The position numbers were made by a program, and so were the translations under genes. DNA of 64,000 nt from an uncultured Aquimarina sp. (GTDB lineage Bacteria; Bacteroidota; Bacteroidia; Flavobacteriales; Flavobacteriaceae): positions 62,001 through 126,000 of the forward strand of contig CANMLW010000005.1 in NCBI GenBank assembly GCA_947498705.1. Reading direction: 5' to 3'. Position 1 is the stretch's first letter. The number at the start of each line of letters is the position of its first letter. Positions 8,813 through 17,557 of this stretch are shown here, piece by piece. The notes beneath the pieces were generated by a model. It did not search any database. It was not told the origin of the DNA and saw nothing but the letters and a program-made list of their open reading frames with translations.

Positions 8813-9556
8813 TTAGTTTAGTATGAATTTTTTTTCAATAAACAAGTTTACCCAATTGTCTTCGCTCACTCCCATAAGAGTAATAGCATAAGAATCGTTT
8901 GAGTTTAATTGAGGGGGTGTGCTGGTAGTAACGTTTAGTACTACATTATCCAGTTTATAATATTGAAATTGTTTTTCGAAGGTATAGGTTCCCGAAAGTA
9001 AATTGTTATCAGTATCTGCCACCACCTGAAAATAGATCTTATTTTCGGCAATGGTACCATCATCCCAAGCAAAAATAGGCATTAGGGGCGTATCCTGTGT
9101 AATAGTAATATCGGTGCTAAATTCTGTGGGTTTCGTTTTGTGTTTTAGTTTGATAGGGTTAGAAAGGTGTAATTTGTTGTTTTCAAAAAAAGTAATAATT
9201 ACCCATTTTTCCTGAGCGGTAACCCTAATAAACTTTTTTAAATACCCATTAAAAACATCTTGAGGCGTGATAGTTATCCTTTTATATTTGGTATAGTCGT
9301 TTTTATCGTCTGATATACTATTGGTTTCATAGTACCTTAGATCTGTGGCTCCCGGCCGAGGATAGGCATAGGCTATAATAGTATTTGGATCGGGGTCTGT
9401 GTTAGAACCAGAAGCACATGCAATTACATTATCCATCACAATCTCATTAACTGCAACTAATGAGGATAACGAATCATCTACCTGTACTGTATCATCTTTA
9501 TCACAGGCAAACAAAACAAATTGTAGTATTACTATGAAATATCCTGGTCTAATCAT
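8813..9556 (-). CDS. Putative surface lipoprotein, 247 aa
   Basis: A 247-residue protein with a lipoprotein signal ending LFACDKDD (Cys18). The acidic K-D-D directly after the Cys resembles the surface-export signal of Bacteroidota lipoproteins. The mature protein looks like two beta-sandwich halves; I do not recognise the family. Its start overlaps the 3' end of the GH113-like gene by 8 bp, and it ends 2 bp before the Omp85-like gene, so the three form one tight operon. Confidence 0.72.
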   Translation of the reverse strand: MIRPGYFIVILQFVLFACDKDDTVQVDDSLSSLVAVNEIVMDNVIACASGSNTDPDPNTIIAYAYPRPGATDLRYYETNSISDDKNDYTKYKRITITPQDVFNGYLKKFIRVTAQEKWVIITFFENNKLHLSNPIKLKHKTKPTEFSTDITITQDTPLMPIFAWDDGTIAENKIYFQVVADTDNNLLSGTYTFEKQFQYYKLDNVVLNVTTSTPPQLNSNDSYAITLMGVSEDNWVNLFIEKKFILN

Positions 9557-10547
9557 CTTTATAAAAGGATTGTATCAATTTTTCGGCAGGTTTGTTTTGC
9601 ACAGTAAATCGATTATTATTGTTACCTCCAACTTCGGTATGATTATGATACCATTTCCATAAAAATCCACCTGCAAACCAGGGCTCGCTCCAAAACTCTT
9701 GATAAAGAGCTGTTAGTGCATTGTTTTGCGACTCCAGATCTACATTTCCAGTGACTCTGTTAGAGTCCCACGGTTCTTTACCGGTAAAAAATACACTTCG
9801 ATAGCCATATTCGGTAAATAATACAGGCTTATCCATTTTTGATTGTAATGTCTGGATGTTGACTTTATGTTGTTGCCAACCTAACTTCATCTCTTCAATA
9901 GTAGGACTTTTACTAGTTGAAACAGGAAAATAGGCATCGATACCAATATAATCTAGTTGATTCCAAAAAGGAACATTGTGGTATTGATCCCAGTTTTCTG
10001 CATAGGTTAGTTTTCCTTGATATTCGGCTTTAATCTTTTGTATTAAACGATTCCAAAATTCGGGTCGGTTTTGTACAAAAGTATGTAACTCGGTACCAAT
10101 ACATAAAATAGGAACGTTCATTTCTTGAGCGAGTTTGGCGTATAAAAGAATATAATCTTCATACGACTGTTCAAAAAGTTCCCAGTTTTTCTGAGAGGTC
10201 ATTTTAATAGTACCAGTAAACTCACCTCTCCAAACCCATATTTGGGGTTTTAGCATTACTTTAATCTTTTGTTGATTTAGTAATTCGATTGTTTTTTTGG
10301 CACCTTCTCTTCGTTCTCCCCACCACTGTTCTTCGATATCAAAAGTGATATTGGGTGAGCTAAGGTTTTTTATAAAACCAAAAGGCATTACAGCAGCCCA
10401 ATTGGCATTAACATTTACTACAGGTGTCACTTCATTGGCAGTAATCGCCTTAGGAGATCCCACAAAACTAACTCCATTTATTTTTGAGGGTTGACCAGTG
10501 CAACTGGTCAAAAAAATACTAAACAGCAGTACAAAAAAATTTTTCAT
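9549..10547 (-). CDS. GH113-like glycoside hydrolase lipoprotein
   Basis: A TIM-barrel protein of 332 residues from the chosen start. I start at the ATG at 10547 because it gives a proper lipoprotein signal (MKNFFVLLFSIFLTSC); the longer frame to 10658 adds 37 residues without secretory character. Motifs typical of GH113 beta-mannanase-like enzymes are visible: 'KVMLKPQIWVWRGEF', 'CIGTELHTF' with the likely acid/base Glu, 'YIGIDAYFPVS' and 'PVLFTEYGYRS' with the likely nucleophile Glu. It probably hydrolyses a polysaccharide at the cell envelope. The exact substrate is not determined; mannan is the family precedent. Confidence 0.82.
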   Translation of the reverse strand: MKNFFVLLFSIFLTSCTGQPSKINGVSFVGSPKAITANEVTPVVNVNANWAAVMPFGFIKNLSSPNITFDIEEQWWGERREGAKKTIELLNQQKIKVMLKPQIWVWRGEFTGTIKMTSQKNWELFEQSYEDYILLYAKLAQEMNVPILCIGTELHTFVQNRPEFWNRLIQKIKAEYQGKLTYAENWDQYHNVPFWNQLDYIGIDAYFPVSTSKSPTIEEMKLGWQQHKVNIQTLQSKMDKPVLFTEYGYRSVFFTGKEPWDSNRVTGNVDLESQNNALTALYQEFWSEPWFAGGFLWKWYHNHTEVGGNNNNRFTVQNKPAEKLIQSFYKDD

Positions 10548-10701
10548 CTGTCTTACAATTTTATTGTTTTCAAATAGCAGATGGAATTGCCAATATTTAT
10601 TGGGACCCAAATAGAACCCGATCGTTATGGCTGTTTCATAGCAATTTTTTTCCATCATTTTTCATACTGCCGAAAGTACAATTTTATTTGGTTCTTTGAT
10701 C

Positions 10702-11616
10702 TTAAAACAAAGCTCGAATTCCTAGACTAAAGGTTTGTCCTAATCCCTGAAAATTGCTTCCTCTTACAAACTTACCAAAGGATGCTTCTAGATTTAAAAC
10801 ATCTGTTAACTGATATTTCCCTCCAAAACCTACTTGCGTATAATTTTGAGAAAAATCATTTCCTAGATCAATTAAAAACGCTTGTTGTGTGTTTACAAAA
10901 ATTGTTGATTTAGAAGATGGAAAATAACTTAAAAATGCACTTAGTGGTAAAAACAAACTGTTGTTAGCAAAACGCTCTCCTATATTTGCCGATTGCGGAT
11001 CTGCATCGGTTGCTTTTTCTCCAAAATTAAATCCAAAATCTGCTTCGGTAAAAATTTGCCATTTATTACCTCCAAAGGTTTTGTCATAGAAAAATCTAGT
11101 TTCCCAGAAATAACTTCTTTTATCTAAATAATTAGGATTAGGTTCGTCTTTAAAAACTGGAATATAAAAAGAACTGGTAAACGAAAAATTACCAACGTTT
11201 TTAAAAGGCTGTACTCGAATCGATGGAGCTATAGTGGTCAAACCACTTCTGGCATCTGTCGTATTATTTTCAAAACTTAATACCTCCAAAGCTCCGGCAC
11301 CTCTATAAGTATTGGCACGAGCTTGTAGAATTAATCCAACATTAACTCTAGAACTATTACTTACTCCCGTATACACTTCGGTAGTATTTGTAAAAAAAGT
11401 TTGCCTATCTATTTTTTGAGACTTAGACCCAGAGTCAGTTTGTTCTGTTTGGGTATAAATACTATTAAAAAACTTAACATCCCATTGTCCTTTCTTTAAT
11501 AATTTAGAAGGTGTATAGGTTTGTATATTAGATGCTTCTTGTTCCTCTTCTTGTGCAAATCCAATTACACTAGTTAATAAAAGTAGTGAGGCAAAAATAT
11601 TTTTGGTTAATTTCAT
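10702..11616 (-). CDS. Outer-membrane beta-barrel protein
   Basis: A 304-residue protein with a signal peptide (MKLTKNIFASLLLLTSVIGFAQ) and then 12 or so amphipathic strands rich in alternating aromatic and polar residues. It ends in FSLGIRALF, with the C-terminal aromatic residue usual for barrel proteins. It resembles the flavobacterial 'putative porin/transporter' barrels, with no motif for a specific substrate. It is 44 bp after the DUF547 gene, on the same strand, so the pair may act together at the outer membrane. Confidence 0.75.
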   Translation of the reverse strand: MKLTKNIFASLLLLTSVIGFAQEEEQEASNIQTYTPSKLLKKGQWDVKFFNSIYTQTEQTDSGSKSQKIDRQTFFTNTTEVYTGVSNSSRVNVGLILQARANTYRGAGALEVLSFENNTTDARSGLTTIAPSIRVQPFKNVGNFSFTSSFYIPVFKDEPNPNYLDKRSYFWETRFFYDKTFGGNKWQIFTEADFGFNFGEKATDADPQSANIGERFANNSLFLPLSAFLSYFPSSKSTIFVNTQQAFLIDLGNDFSQNYTQVGFGGKYQLTDVLNLEASFGKFVRGSNFQGLGQTFSLGIRALF

Positions 11617-11659
11617 GTCTTTTTTTGTTTAGTTTTTGATACTTTGTTTAGTATGAATG

Positions 11660-12370
11660 TTATTTTATGTGATTTAAACTCCAGTTATATGGGTAATAAG
11701 AGATTTTTGTTTTTGCAGGGATTTTTTCTTTTCTAAATTGATTGATATAATCTATTTCTGATCCATTATGTGTAAAATCTACCTTATACCATTCGAATAT
11801 TTGAGATAGTTGTACTTTTTTCCCTTTTACTTTAATAAAATTTGGGTTGTTTAATGCAATTCTTGTCTGGCGTTGTAGTTGCTTTTCTAAAGAAGCAGGG
11901 GTGTATGCTTCTGAAATAATAGGAGGGCACCCTAATCCGGCACATACTAGTGCAAAATGAAAACGTGCTTCTTTAGGAAATTTTTTACGAAGTAACTTAT
12001 TTTCCAGATCATTTAAAGTGGTCTTTTTGCCACCAAGAGTATAAGTGATTTTGTCAAAAAAACCTTTAATGTCTAATGGAGACTTTGTTGGATATGCCTT
12101 CGTGATTCCTTTGATTACTGCCAGGTTATATGCATTAATATAAAAGGCTTGATATGTTTTAGGATCACTGGTAGAAACTGTAATGTCAGCGGCCATGTTG
12201 ATCAATTCATCAAGTGATGAAGGATCTTTTTTGATGTTTTTATAATTTACTTTTCCGTTCGAAACGTGAGTCTTAAAAAATTGATCTGCTTTGGTAAAAA
12301 AACTTGATGTGCTTTGCGAAAATCCTATTTGAAAAGAAAATAAGATTACTAATATTGCTATTTTTTTCAT
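11660..12370 (-). CDS. DUF547-domain secreted protein
   Basis: A 236-residue protein with a signal peptide (residues 1-18) followed by a DUF547 domain. The family signature is clear: 'FYINAYNLAVI' in the first third, then 'ARFHFALVCAGLGCPP' with two Cys, and a C-terminal 'EWYKVDF'. DUF547 proteins have a papain-like fold with unclear activity. The gene is divergent from a FAD oxidoreductase and a membrane polyferredoxin. Their sharing of one intergenic region suggests joint control, though the biochemical link is unknown. Confidence 0.85.
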   Translation of the reverse strand: MKKIAILVILFSFQIGFSQSTSSFFTKADQFFKTHVSNGKVNYKNIKKDPSSLDELINMAADITVSTSDPKTYQAFYINAYNLAVIKGITKAYPTKSPLDIKGFFDKITYTLGGKKTTLNDLENKLLRKKFPKEARFHFALVCAGLGCPPIISEAYTPASLEKQLQRQTRIALNNPNFIKVKGKKVQLSQIFEWYKVDFTHNGSEIDYINQFRKEKIPAKTKISYYPYNWSLNHIK

Positions 12371-12684
12371 GTGATTACTATTTTATTTAAAATATAGAAT
12401 TGATCAGGTTCTTAAATTTTATTCTTGTTTAACGACCATTCAGTCGAATCACTATCCATCAGCTTACACTCAAAATATTTATTTTTTAAGTTAACAATTT
12501 TTCCTTTCATATAAAACGTGCGAAGAGATAAATCTCCTCGTAAAAAGAATATAAACCTTACAAACTGTCTTGTTTTTAGACTGATTCTAAATTAATCGCA
12601 TCCCTTAAGTTCTTATATTTATATTCGACTGACTGTCCGAAGTTCTCACTTCATCTACAAATAATATAACTAACAATCATCAAT
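12371..12684. promoter_or_regulatory. Divergent intergenic region
   Basis: A 314-bp AT-rich region between the divergent DUF547 and FAD-oxidoreductase genes, so it must hold both promoters. I find no perfect TAnnTTTG box or strong inverted repeat in it, and no protein-coding frame that looks real. Confidence 0.4.
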
Positions 12685-13986
12685 ATGGAACATATAGTAA
12701 TTATAGGAAATGGAATTTCGGGAGTTACCGCCGCGAGGCATATCCGGAAACTATCAGATAAGAGAATTACAATAATCTCTGCCGAAACAGAATATTTCTT
12801 TTCGCGCACAGCACTTATGTATATATATATGGGGCATATGAAGTTTGAGCATACTCAACCTTATGAAAATTGGTTTTGGGAAAAAAATAGAATCGAACTC
12901 AAAAAAGGATATGTATCTACCATAAATCATCAAGAAAACCAACTTGTTTTTGCAGATGGAGAAACTTTGGATTATGATAAATTAATTATAGCCGTAGGTT
13001 CTAAACCCAATAAATTTGGATGGCCAGGGCAGGATCTTGATGGCGTGATGGGAATGTATCACAAGCAGGATTTAGAAAACTTAGAAGAACATGCACCAGA
13101 TAATACAGTATGCAAACGAGCAGTGATTGTAGGTGGAGGTTTGATCGGGATCGAATTGGCAGAGATGTTACATTCTAGAAATATTCCTGTAACATTTTTG
13201 GTACGCGAAAAAAGTTTTTGGAACGCAGTATTACCCGCTGGCGAAAGTGCCATGATTAATAGACATATTTTAAATCATCATATCGATCTGCGATTAGGAA
13301 TGAATTTAAAAGAAATTTTATCAGATGAAAATGGTAAAGTAAAAGGAGTCGTAGTGCAAGAGACAGGAGAAGTAATAGATTGTAACGTAGTAGGATTAAC
13401 CCCAGGAGTATCACCAAATATTGATTTCTTAAAAGATTCTGGAATAGAACTAGGAAGAGGAGTAAAGGTAAACAGGTATCTAGAAACCAATATTCCTAAT
13501 ATATATGCTATCGGCGATTGTGCAGAACAACACGAGGCTATAGGCAACCGTCGCCCTATAGAAGCTGTATGGTATACTGGGCGTATGATGGGTGAAACCG
13601 TTGCGCAAACCATTTGTGGTAATAAAATCCAGTATAAACCAGGACATTGGTTTAATAGCGCCAAATTCTTAGATATCGAATATCAAACCTATGGATGGGT
13701 ATTTGGACAACCAAAAGAGTACGAACAGCAGTTTCATTGGTTACATAAAGACGATACAAAATGTATTACGGTGTCGTATCACAAAGACACCAACGAGTTT
13801 TTGGGGATCAATACCTTCGGAATTAGAATGCGACATGAAGTTTTTGATAGATGGCTAACAGAAAAGAGGACGGTAGATTATGTGATGGAGCATCTGGCAG
13901 AAGCCAATTTTGACCCAGAATTTTATACCCTACACGAGCCCGAGATTCTGGCTACCTATAAAAAATCACAACTTCAAAACGCATAA
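12685..13986 (+). CDS. NAD(P)/FAD-dependent oxidoreductase
   Basis: A 433-residue flavoprotein of the pyridine-nucleotide disulfide reductase family. The FAD-binding Rossmann motif is at the N-terminus (IIGNGISGVTAARH, about residues 6-19). A second nucleotide-binding motif for NAD(P)H (VIVGGGLIGIELAEML) is near residue 150, and the second FAD motif (IPNIYAIGDCAE) near 270. There is no CxxxxC redox disulfide, so it is not a lipoamide-type enzyme; it is closer to ferredoxin, nitrite or rubredoxin reductases. It is 45 bp upstream of a polyferredoxin gene, so a role feeding electrons from NAD(P)H to that iron-sulfur protein is likely. Confidence 0.87.
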   Translation: MEHIVIIGNGISGVTAARHIRKLSDKRITIISAETEYFFSRTALMYIYMGHMKFEHTQPYENWFWEKNRIELKKGYVSTINHQENQLVFADGETLDYDKLIIAVGSKPNKFGWPGQDLDGVMGMYHKQDLENLEEHAPDNTVCKRAVIVGGGLIGIELAEMLHSRNIPVTFLVREKSFWNAVLPAGESAMINRHILNHHIDLRLGMNLKEILSDENGKVKGVVVQETGEVIDCNVVGLTPGVSPNIDFLKDSGIELGRGVKVNRYLETNIPNIYAIGDCAEQHEAIGNRRPIEAVWYTGRMMGETVAQTICGNKIQYKPGHWFNSAKFLDIEYQTYGWVFGQPKEYEQQFHWLHKDDTKCITVSYHKDTNEFLGINTFGIRMRHEVFDRWLTEKRTVDYVMEHLAEANFDPEFYTLHEPEILATYKKSQLQNA

Positions 13987-14031
13987 ATAATATACAGACT
14001 TTTTAGGGTCTGCAAAAAACAATAATTAAAG

Positions 14032-15633
14032 ATGAGTAATAAATTAAATCATAGTATGTCACTGGCAAATCCCAATGCCAATGGGGTTTCGGTAAAGCAA
14101 AAAATAGCATTAGCAGTAGGTTTTTTAGGTCTTTTTATTCTGGGACTGGCACTATTTAATACAGCATTTCCTAATCAGGGAGTTTTCTTAACATTATCTC
14201 TGGTATTGATTGCAGCCGGAGTGATCCTATTTGCAAACGATGCCTACCTAACCAAATTAGAAGGAATCAAAAATGATAAAGTCTGGTTTAACTCTATTTC
14301 TTCTCGAGGCGCTTTAGGGTGGCTTACAGGAGTGGGGCTAACCGCATTCTATATTGTCTTGTATTTTAAAGCAGAATTATTAGGATTGAGTGGCAATGGA
14401 GAAGCAAATACGGGTTTGATTGCATTGTTCGACCCCTTAAGCAATTTGCTAAGCGGTAGACCTGCCAGCCAATGGTTTGTATACGGTACCTTATATACTG
14501 TAGCCATAATAGCTTTTGGATATAAGTTTATTTTAAAATATCGCCATAACCGCTATCAGCAAATACGAACTGTATCAGTCATGTTTTTTCAATTAGGATT
14601 TGCATTTTTAATCCCAGAATTTATGGCGAGATTAAACACTAGTCCAGATTATAACCTTCCTTATTATGATTTAAAAAGTGTTTGGCCTTTAAACTATTAT
14701 TTGTTTGATAATTGGTCTATCGACGGGCTTTTATCATCACAAAATTTAGGAATTGGCTTATTAATCTTTGGTGTTGCTTCTATATTTATCATTACCCCCA
14801 TTCTTACCTATAAATTTGGAAAAAGATGGTATTGCTCTTGGGTTTGTGGTTGTGGTGGCTTGGCAGAAACTGCGGGAGATTCGTTTAGACAGTTGTCTAG
14901 TAAAAAAGTAAGTGCTTGGCGATTAGAGCGATGGTTGATCCATACCGTATTAGTGTTTTCTGTAGTAATGACCATTGCCATGATCTATACCTATCTGGGA
15001 AGTGATCCCAATAAATATTGGTTGACTAGAAGTACATTTTTAATAGCTATCTCTGTCTTTCTGACGCTAGTATTTGCGTTAGTCATGATTTTTAAAAGAA
15101 AAGAACTGGGTAAAGATGCCAAATACGGAGCTATAGGATATTTTGTTGTGATTGCCGCACTGATAGGAATGCATTTTTCTGGAACCTCTAATGAAATTTT
15201 CTTGATCAAATCATCCAGTCTTAGATCTGCCTATGGTCTATATATAGGTTCTATATTTTCTGGTGTGATTGGTACTGGTTTTTATCCAATTTTGGGTAGT
15301 AGAGCCTGGTGTCGATTTGGATGCCCTATGGCAGCAATTTTAGGATTTCAGCAACGATTATTTTCAAAATTTAGAATTACTACTAATGGGGGACAATGTA
15401 TCTCATGTGGTAACTGCTCTACCTATTGCGAGATGGGAATTGATGTACGTGCCTATGCACAAAAAGGAGAAAATATAGTACGATCCAGCTGTGTGGGTTG
15501 CGGGATTTGTTCTGCTGTATGTCCTCGCGGAGTATTAAAACTAGAAAATGATTCATTAAACGGTCGAATTAATCCTACAGAAGTATTATTAGGGAACGAC
15601 GTAGATCTAATGGATTATGTAAATAAAAAATAA
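14032..15633 (+). CDS. Membrane-bound 4Fe-4S polyferredoxin (NapH/CcoG/RnfB-like)
   Basis: A 533-residue integral membrane protein with about nine hydrophobic segments in residues 20-430. Two Cys motifs of the NapH type lie at membrane ends: 'YCSWVCGCGG' and 'AWCRFGCPMAA'. The C-terminal domain carries two ferredoxin clusters, CISCGNCSTYCEMGI and CVGCGICSAVCPRGV. Such proteins pass electrons between a cytoplasmic donor and the periplasm or membrane quinones. The neighbouring FAD oxidoreductase is the plausible donor. It is larger than NapH (about 280 residues). The terminal acceptor is unknown. Confidence 0.87.
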   Translation: MSNKLNHSMSLANPNANGVSVKQKIALAVGFLGLFILGLALFNTAFPNQGVFLTLSLVLIAAGVILFANDAYLTKLEGIKNDKVWFNSISSRGALGWLTGVGLTAFYIVLYFKAELLGLSGNGEANTGLIALFDPLSNLLSGRPASQWFVYGTLYTVAIIAFGYKFILKYRHNRYQQIRTVSVMFFQLGFAFLIPEFMARLNTSPDYNLPYYDLKSVWPLNYYLFDNWSIDGLLSSQNLGIGLLIFGVASIFIITPILTYKFGKRWYCSWVCGCGGLAETAGDSFRQLSSKKVSAWRLERWLIHTVLVFSVVMTIAMIYTYLGSDPNKYWLTRSTFLIAISVFLTLVFALVMIFKRKELGKDAKYGAIGYFVVIAALIGMHFSGTSNEIFLIKSSSLRSAYGLYIGSIFSGVIGTGFYPILGSRAWCRFGCPMAAILGFQQRLFSKFRITTNGGQCISCGNCSTYCEMGIDVRAYAQKGENIVRSSCVGCGICSAVCPRGVLKLENDSLNGRINPTEVLLGNDVDLMDYVNKK

Positions 15634-15677
15634 TTTATATATTGTACGCATTAAGTAACTCTTAATCGCAAACTCAG

Positions 15678-15716
15678 ACTCCAAAAGTTTACTCAAACTT
15701 TTGGAGTTTTTTTATT
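15678..15716 (+). terminator. Intrinsic terminator after the polyferredoxin gene
   Basis: A perfect 13-bp stem, ACTCCAAAAGTTT and AAACTTTTGGAGT, with a 4-nt loop, followed by TTTTTTATTT. It closes the two-gene redox operon. Confidence 0.9.
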
Positions 15717-15855
15717 TGGTAGTAGGCACAACTTATTTGATACCACACCTTAGGATTTATTTTTTGGGGATGATAAATTCCCTGTTGTTTATCCTTTAAA
15801 TGATAGGTTTTGAAATGATTCTAGATGTTATAGGGTTTCTAAGGTATACTATAGG

Positions 15856-15909
15856 TTTAAAGTCGAGGAACGCCCGTACTTAATTACCGCCAACATTTTC
15901 GACTTTAAA
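15856..15909. repeat. 11-bp inverted repeat with a 32-bp GC-richer centre
   Basis: TTTAAAGTCGA at 15856-15866 is repeated inverted as TCGACTTTAAA at 15899-15909, and the 32 bp between them (with CGCCCGTAC and ACCGCCAAC) is distinctly richer in GC than the surrounding sequence. It lies in a 551-bp gene-poor gap (15634-16184). I see no T tract, so it is not a simple terminator. It could be a recombination or integration site, an RNA element or a dispersed repeat. Apart from this and the terminator, I see nothing definite in the gap. Confidence 0.5.
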
Positions 15910-16184
15910 AACAACCAAAATCATAAAAAATAAAACGAATAGTATGTTATGTTTAGAATAGTAGCTGTATGTTTCTTTTTAGAGGTACCCCTGGTACTTA
16001 CTTTATGTTTCATATAGGTTACTATGTGTTTTAAAACTCTGTGATAAAAGTAGTACGAATAAAGACATTTTGCAGAATAGGTTAGGTCGAAGTAATGTCT
16101 CTGTAGACCAAATACCCAGGTTGTGTCGATTAACGGAAAATAAAACAGTAACATTTTATTGAGGTATGACATCTACTTAGACCA

Positions 16185-16832
16185 TTGTCTCATTATGAAT
16201 TAAAAACACTTAGAATGAAAAATTGGATAATTTCAGAATCAGAAGTAACAAACACATATTTTATTGCAACAGAAAAGTCTATTTGGTTGTCTGATCAAAA
16301 GAAAAATGTAGATATCAATGAACTTATAGCCACCAAAACTTTAGATAATATCGAGAGTATTACATATGAAGATGTAAAAGAAATTATTTTTATTGATTCA
16401 GAGTATATTATTGAATTTAATTATTTGGATGACAAAATTACTGATAAAGAGTTTCGTATGGATGAAAATATTTATATAGACATAAAATCGTATTTAAAAA
16501 ATCACTTAAAAGAAACCGAATTGAAAAATTACCCTATTTTTAAACAAATAGCATCTCAGCTTACTGTTTTGGGAGTTTCCGTTTTTTTTGTTGGACTGAT
16601 ATACCATACCGCAACCGAATTAGAAAAAGGAGAATCGATAAGAATTTCGGGAAGAAGATCCTGGTTAAAAAAGATAATTGTTTCGATTGCAGAATTGCTA
16701 GGGTCGATTGGGGTTTTAATAGTGGGTATAATACTTATCTCGATCATGTCATACTTTATTATTAAAAAGATTAAAAACCCAAAAAAAGGAGAGTTATTAA
16801 AAATGACAAAATACTCAAAATTAGTATATTAA
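16185..16832 (+). CDS. Membrane protein with PH-like N-terminal region, unknown
   Basis: A 215-residue protein. The first about 115 residues are beta-rich and end in a helix (ENIYIDIKSYLKNHL), a layout seen in bacterial PH-like domains. Two membrane helices follow (about 124-141 and 168-193), and the C-terminal tail is basic. The start could also be the second Met (residue 11, MKNWII); the first Met is kept because it lies in the same frame without a better signal. It sits among genes with no operon link and follows the unexplained inverted repeat, so it may be an accessory gene. Its function is unknown. Confidence 0.6.
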   Translation: MSHYELKTLRMKNWIISESEVTNTYFIATEKSIWLSDQKKNVDINELIATKTLDNIESITYEDVKEIIFIDSEYIIEFNYLDDKITDKEFRMDENIYIDIKSYLKNHLKETELKNYPIFKQIASQLTVLGVSVFFVGLIYHTATELEKGESIRISGRRSWLKKIIVSIAELLGSIGVLIVGIILISIMSYFIIKKIKNPKKGELLKMTKYSKLVY

Positions 16833-16928
16833 TTATAGCTGGAAATAGTGGCATAACATGAAGCAAAGAGTTCTTGCTGCCACTAGAAAGGTAGCTGCGA
16901 CTAGTGATGGTATGAGTGAGAAATAAAA

Positions 16929-16963
16929 AACAAACCAGTTTCATTTTTTGAAATTGGTTTGTT
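16929..16963 (+). terminator. Probable terminator hairpin
   Basis: AACAAACCAGTTTC pairs with GAAATTGGTTTGTT across a 7-nt T-rich loop, with one mismatch. It lies about 95 bp after the stop of the membrane protein gene and before the next plus-strand gene. Confidence 0.65.
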
Positions 16964-17039
16964 GTATTTTTGGATTAACAGTATGAATTTTTGTGGTACG
17001 TTAGTCATAAATTAACTGCTCTAGCATAAAAAAATAATT

Positions 17040-17390
17040 ATGTATAGTTTAAAGGATTTCTTTTCTTATCTAAATGAATCTTTACCAAGTGATATTGATT
17101 ATAGAGAATTGTCAAATTTATGCATAACATTATTTTGTACTGTTGAGATTTTACCTGAAAAATTTCAATCTTTAGCGTTGAACAAGGAAAATTTGGCAAC
17201 CGTTTTTTCTAAGATTGCAAAAGAAAAAGGAATTACTACCTATCCACCTATAGCTTCGCTTTATGGAGCTTCATTTCGTAATAGTTATGATAAAGGGCAT
17301 TGGTTAGAAGTTCAGGCGAGTGTTCTTAAATTAGGCAATAAACCCGATATAAAAGAAGCTGAAAAATTATTCGAGAGTTCGGATTTGTAA
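17040..17390 (+). CDS. Hypothetical protein, 116 aa
   Basis: A 116-residue soluble, mostly helical protein without signal peptide or membrane helix (MYSLKDFFSYLNESL at the start, KEAEKLFESSDL at the end). The composition and codon use look like a genuine gene and the start follows an A-rich leader. I do not recognise the family. It stands alone between a terminator hairpin and the convergent amidohydrolase gene. Confidence 0.5.
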   Translation: MYSLKDFFSYLNESLPSDIDYRELSNLCITLFCTVEILPEKFQSLALNKENLATVFSKIAKEKGITTYPPIASLYGASFRNSYDKGHWLEVQASVLKLGNKPDIKEAEKLFESSDL

Positions 17391-17436
17391 TCTTGTCTCG
17401 GCCTAAAAAAGCTTTTCTTAATAAATTTACTACAAA

Positions 17437-17495
17437 TAACAACTTATCATTTCTTATAAACAACGCCTTACTGATGCGAGCGTCTCGCTCGTAAA
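17437..17495. repeat. Remnant of the amidohydrolase 3' end and a CGAGCG/CGCTCG hairpin
   Basis: On the minus strand this stretch reads GGCGTTGTTTATAAGAAATGA, i.e. Gly-Val-Val-Tyr-Lys-Lys-stop, nearly the same as the last codons of the amidohydrolase just upstream (Gly-Val-Val-Tyr-Lys-Glu-stop). It looks like a leftover of a duplicated copy. Next to it is a small hairpin, CGAGCG-TCT-CGCTCG (17477-17491). Confidence 0.4.
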
Positions 17496-17557
17496 GTCTC
17501 CTATGTCTCATCCTAAAGAAAGTTTACATAATACATCTACCAAAAAACAATAACAAA

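Noticed and set aside
10548..10658. The longer N-terminus of the GH113-like gene
   Set aside because: The additional 37 residues are not a signal peptide, while the Met at 10547 begins a clear lipoprotein signal.
15856..15909. The inverted repeat as an integron attC site
   Set aside because: Core motifs of the RYYYAAC / GTRRRRY type are not found in the required inverted pair, and there is no integrase nearby.
15921..16172. An 83-codon open frame on the minus strand
   Set aside because: It is Tyr/Phe-rich, has no recognisable pattern or signal, and lies in the AT-rich gap beside the inverted repeat. It looks like a chance frame.
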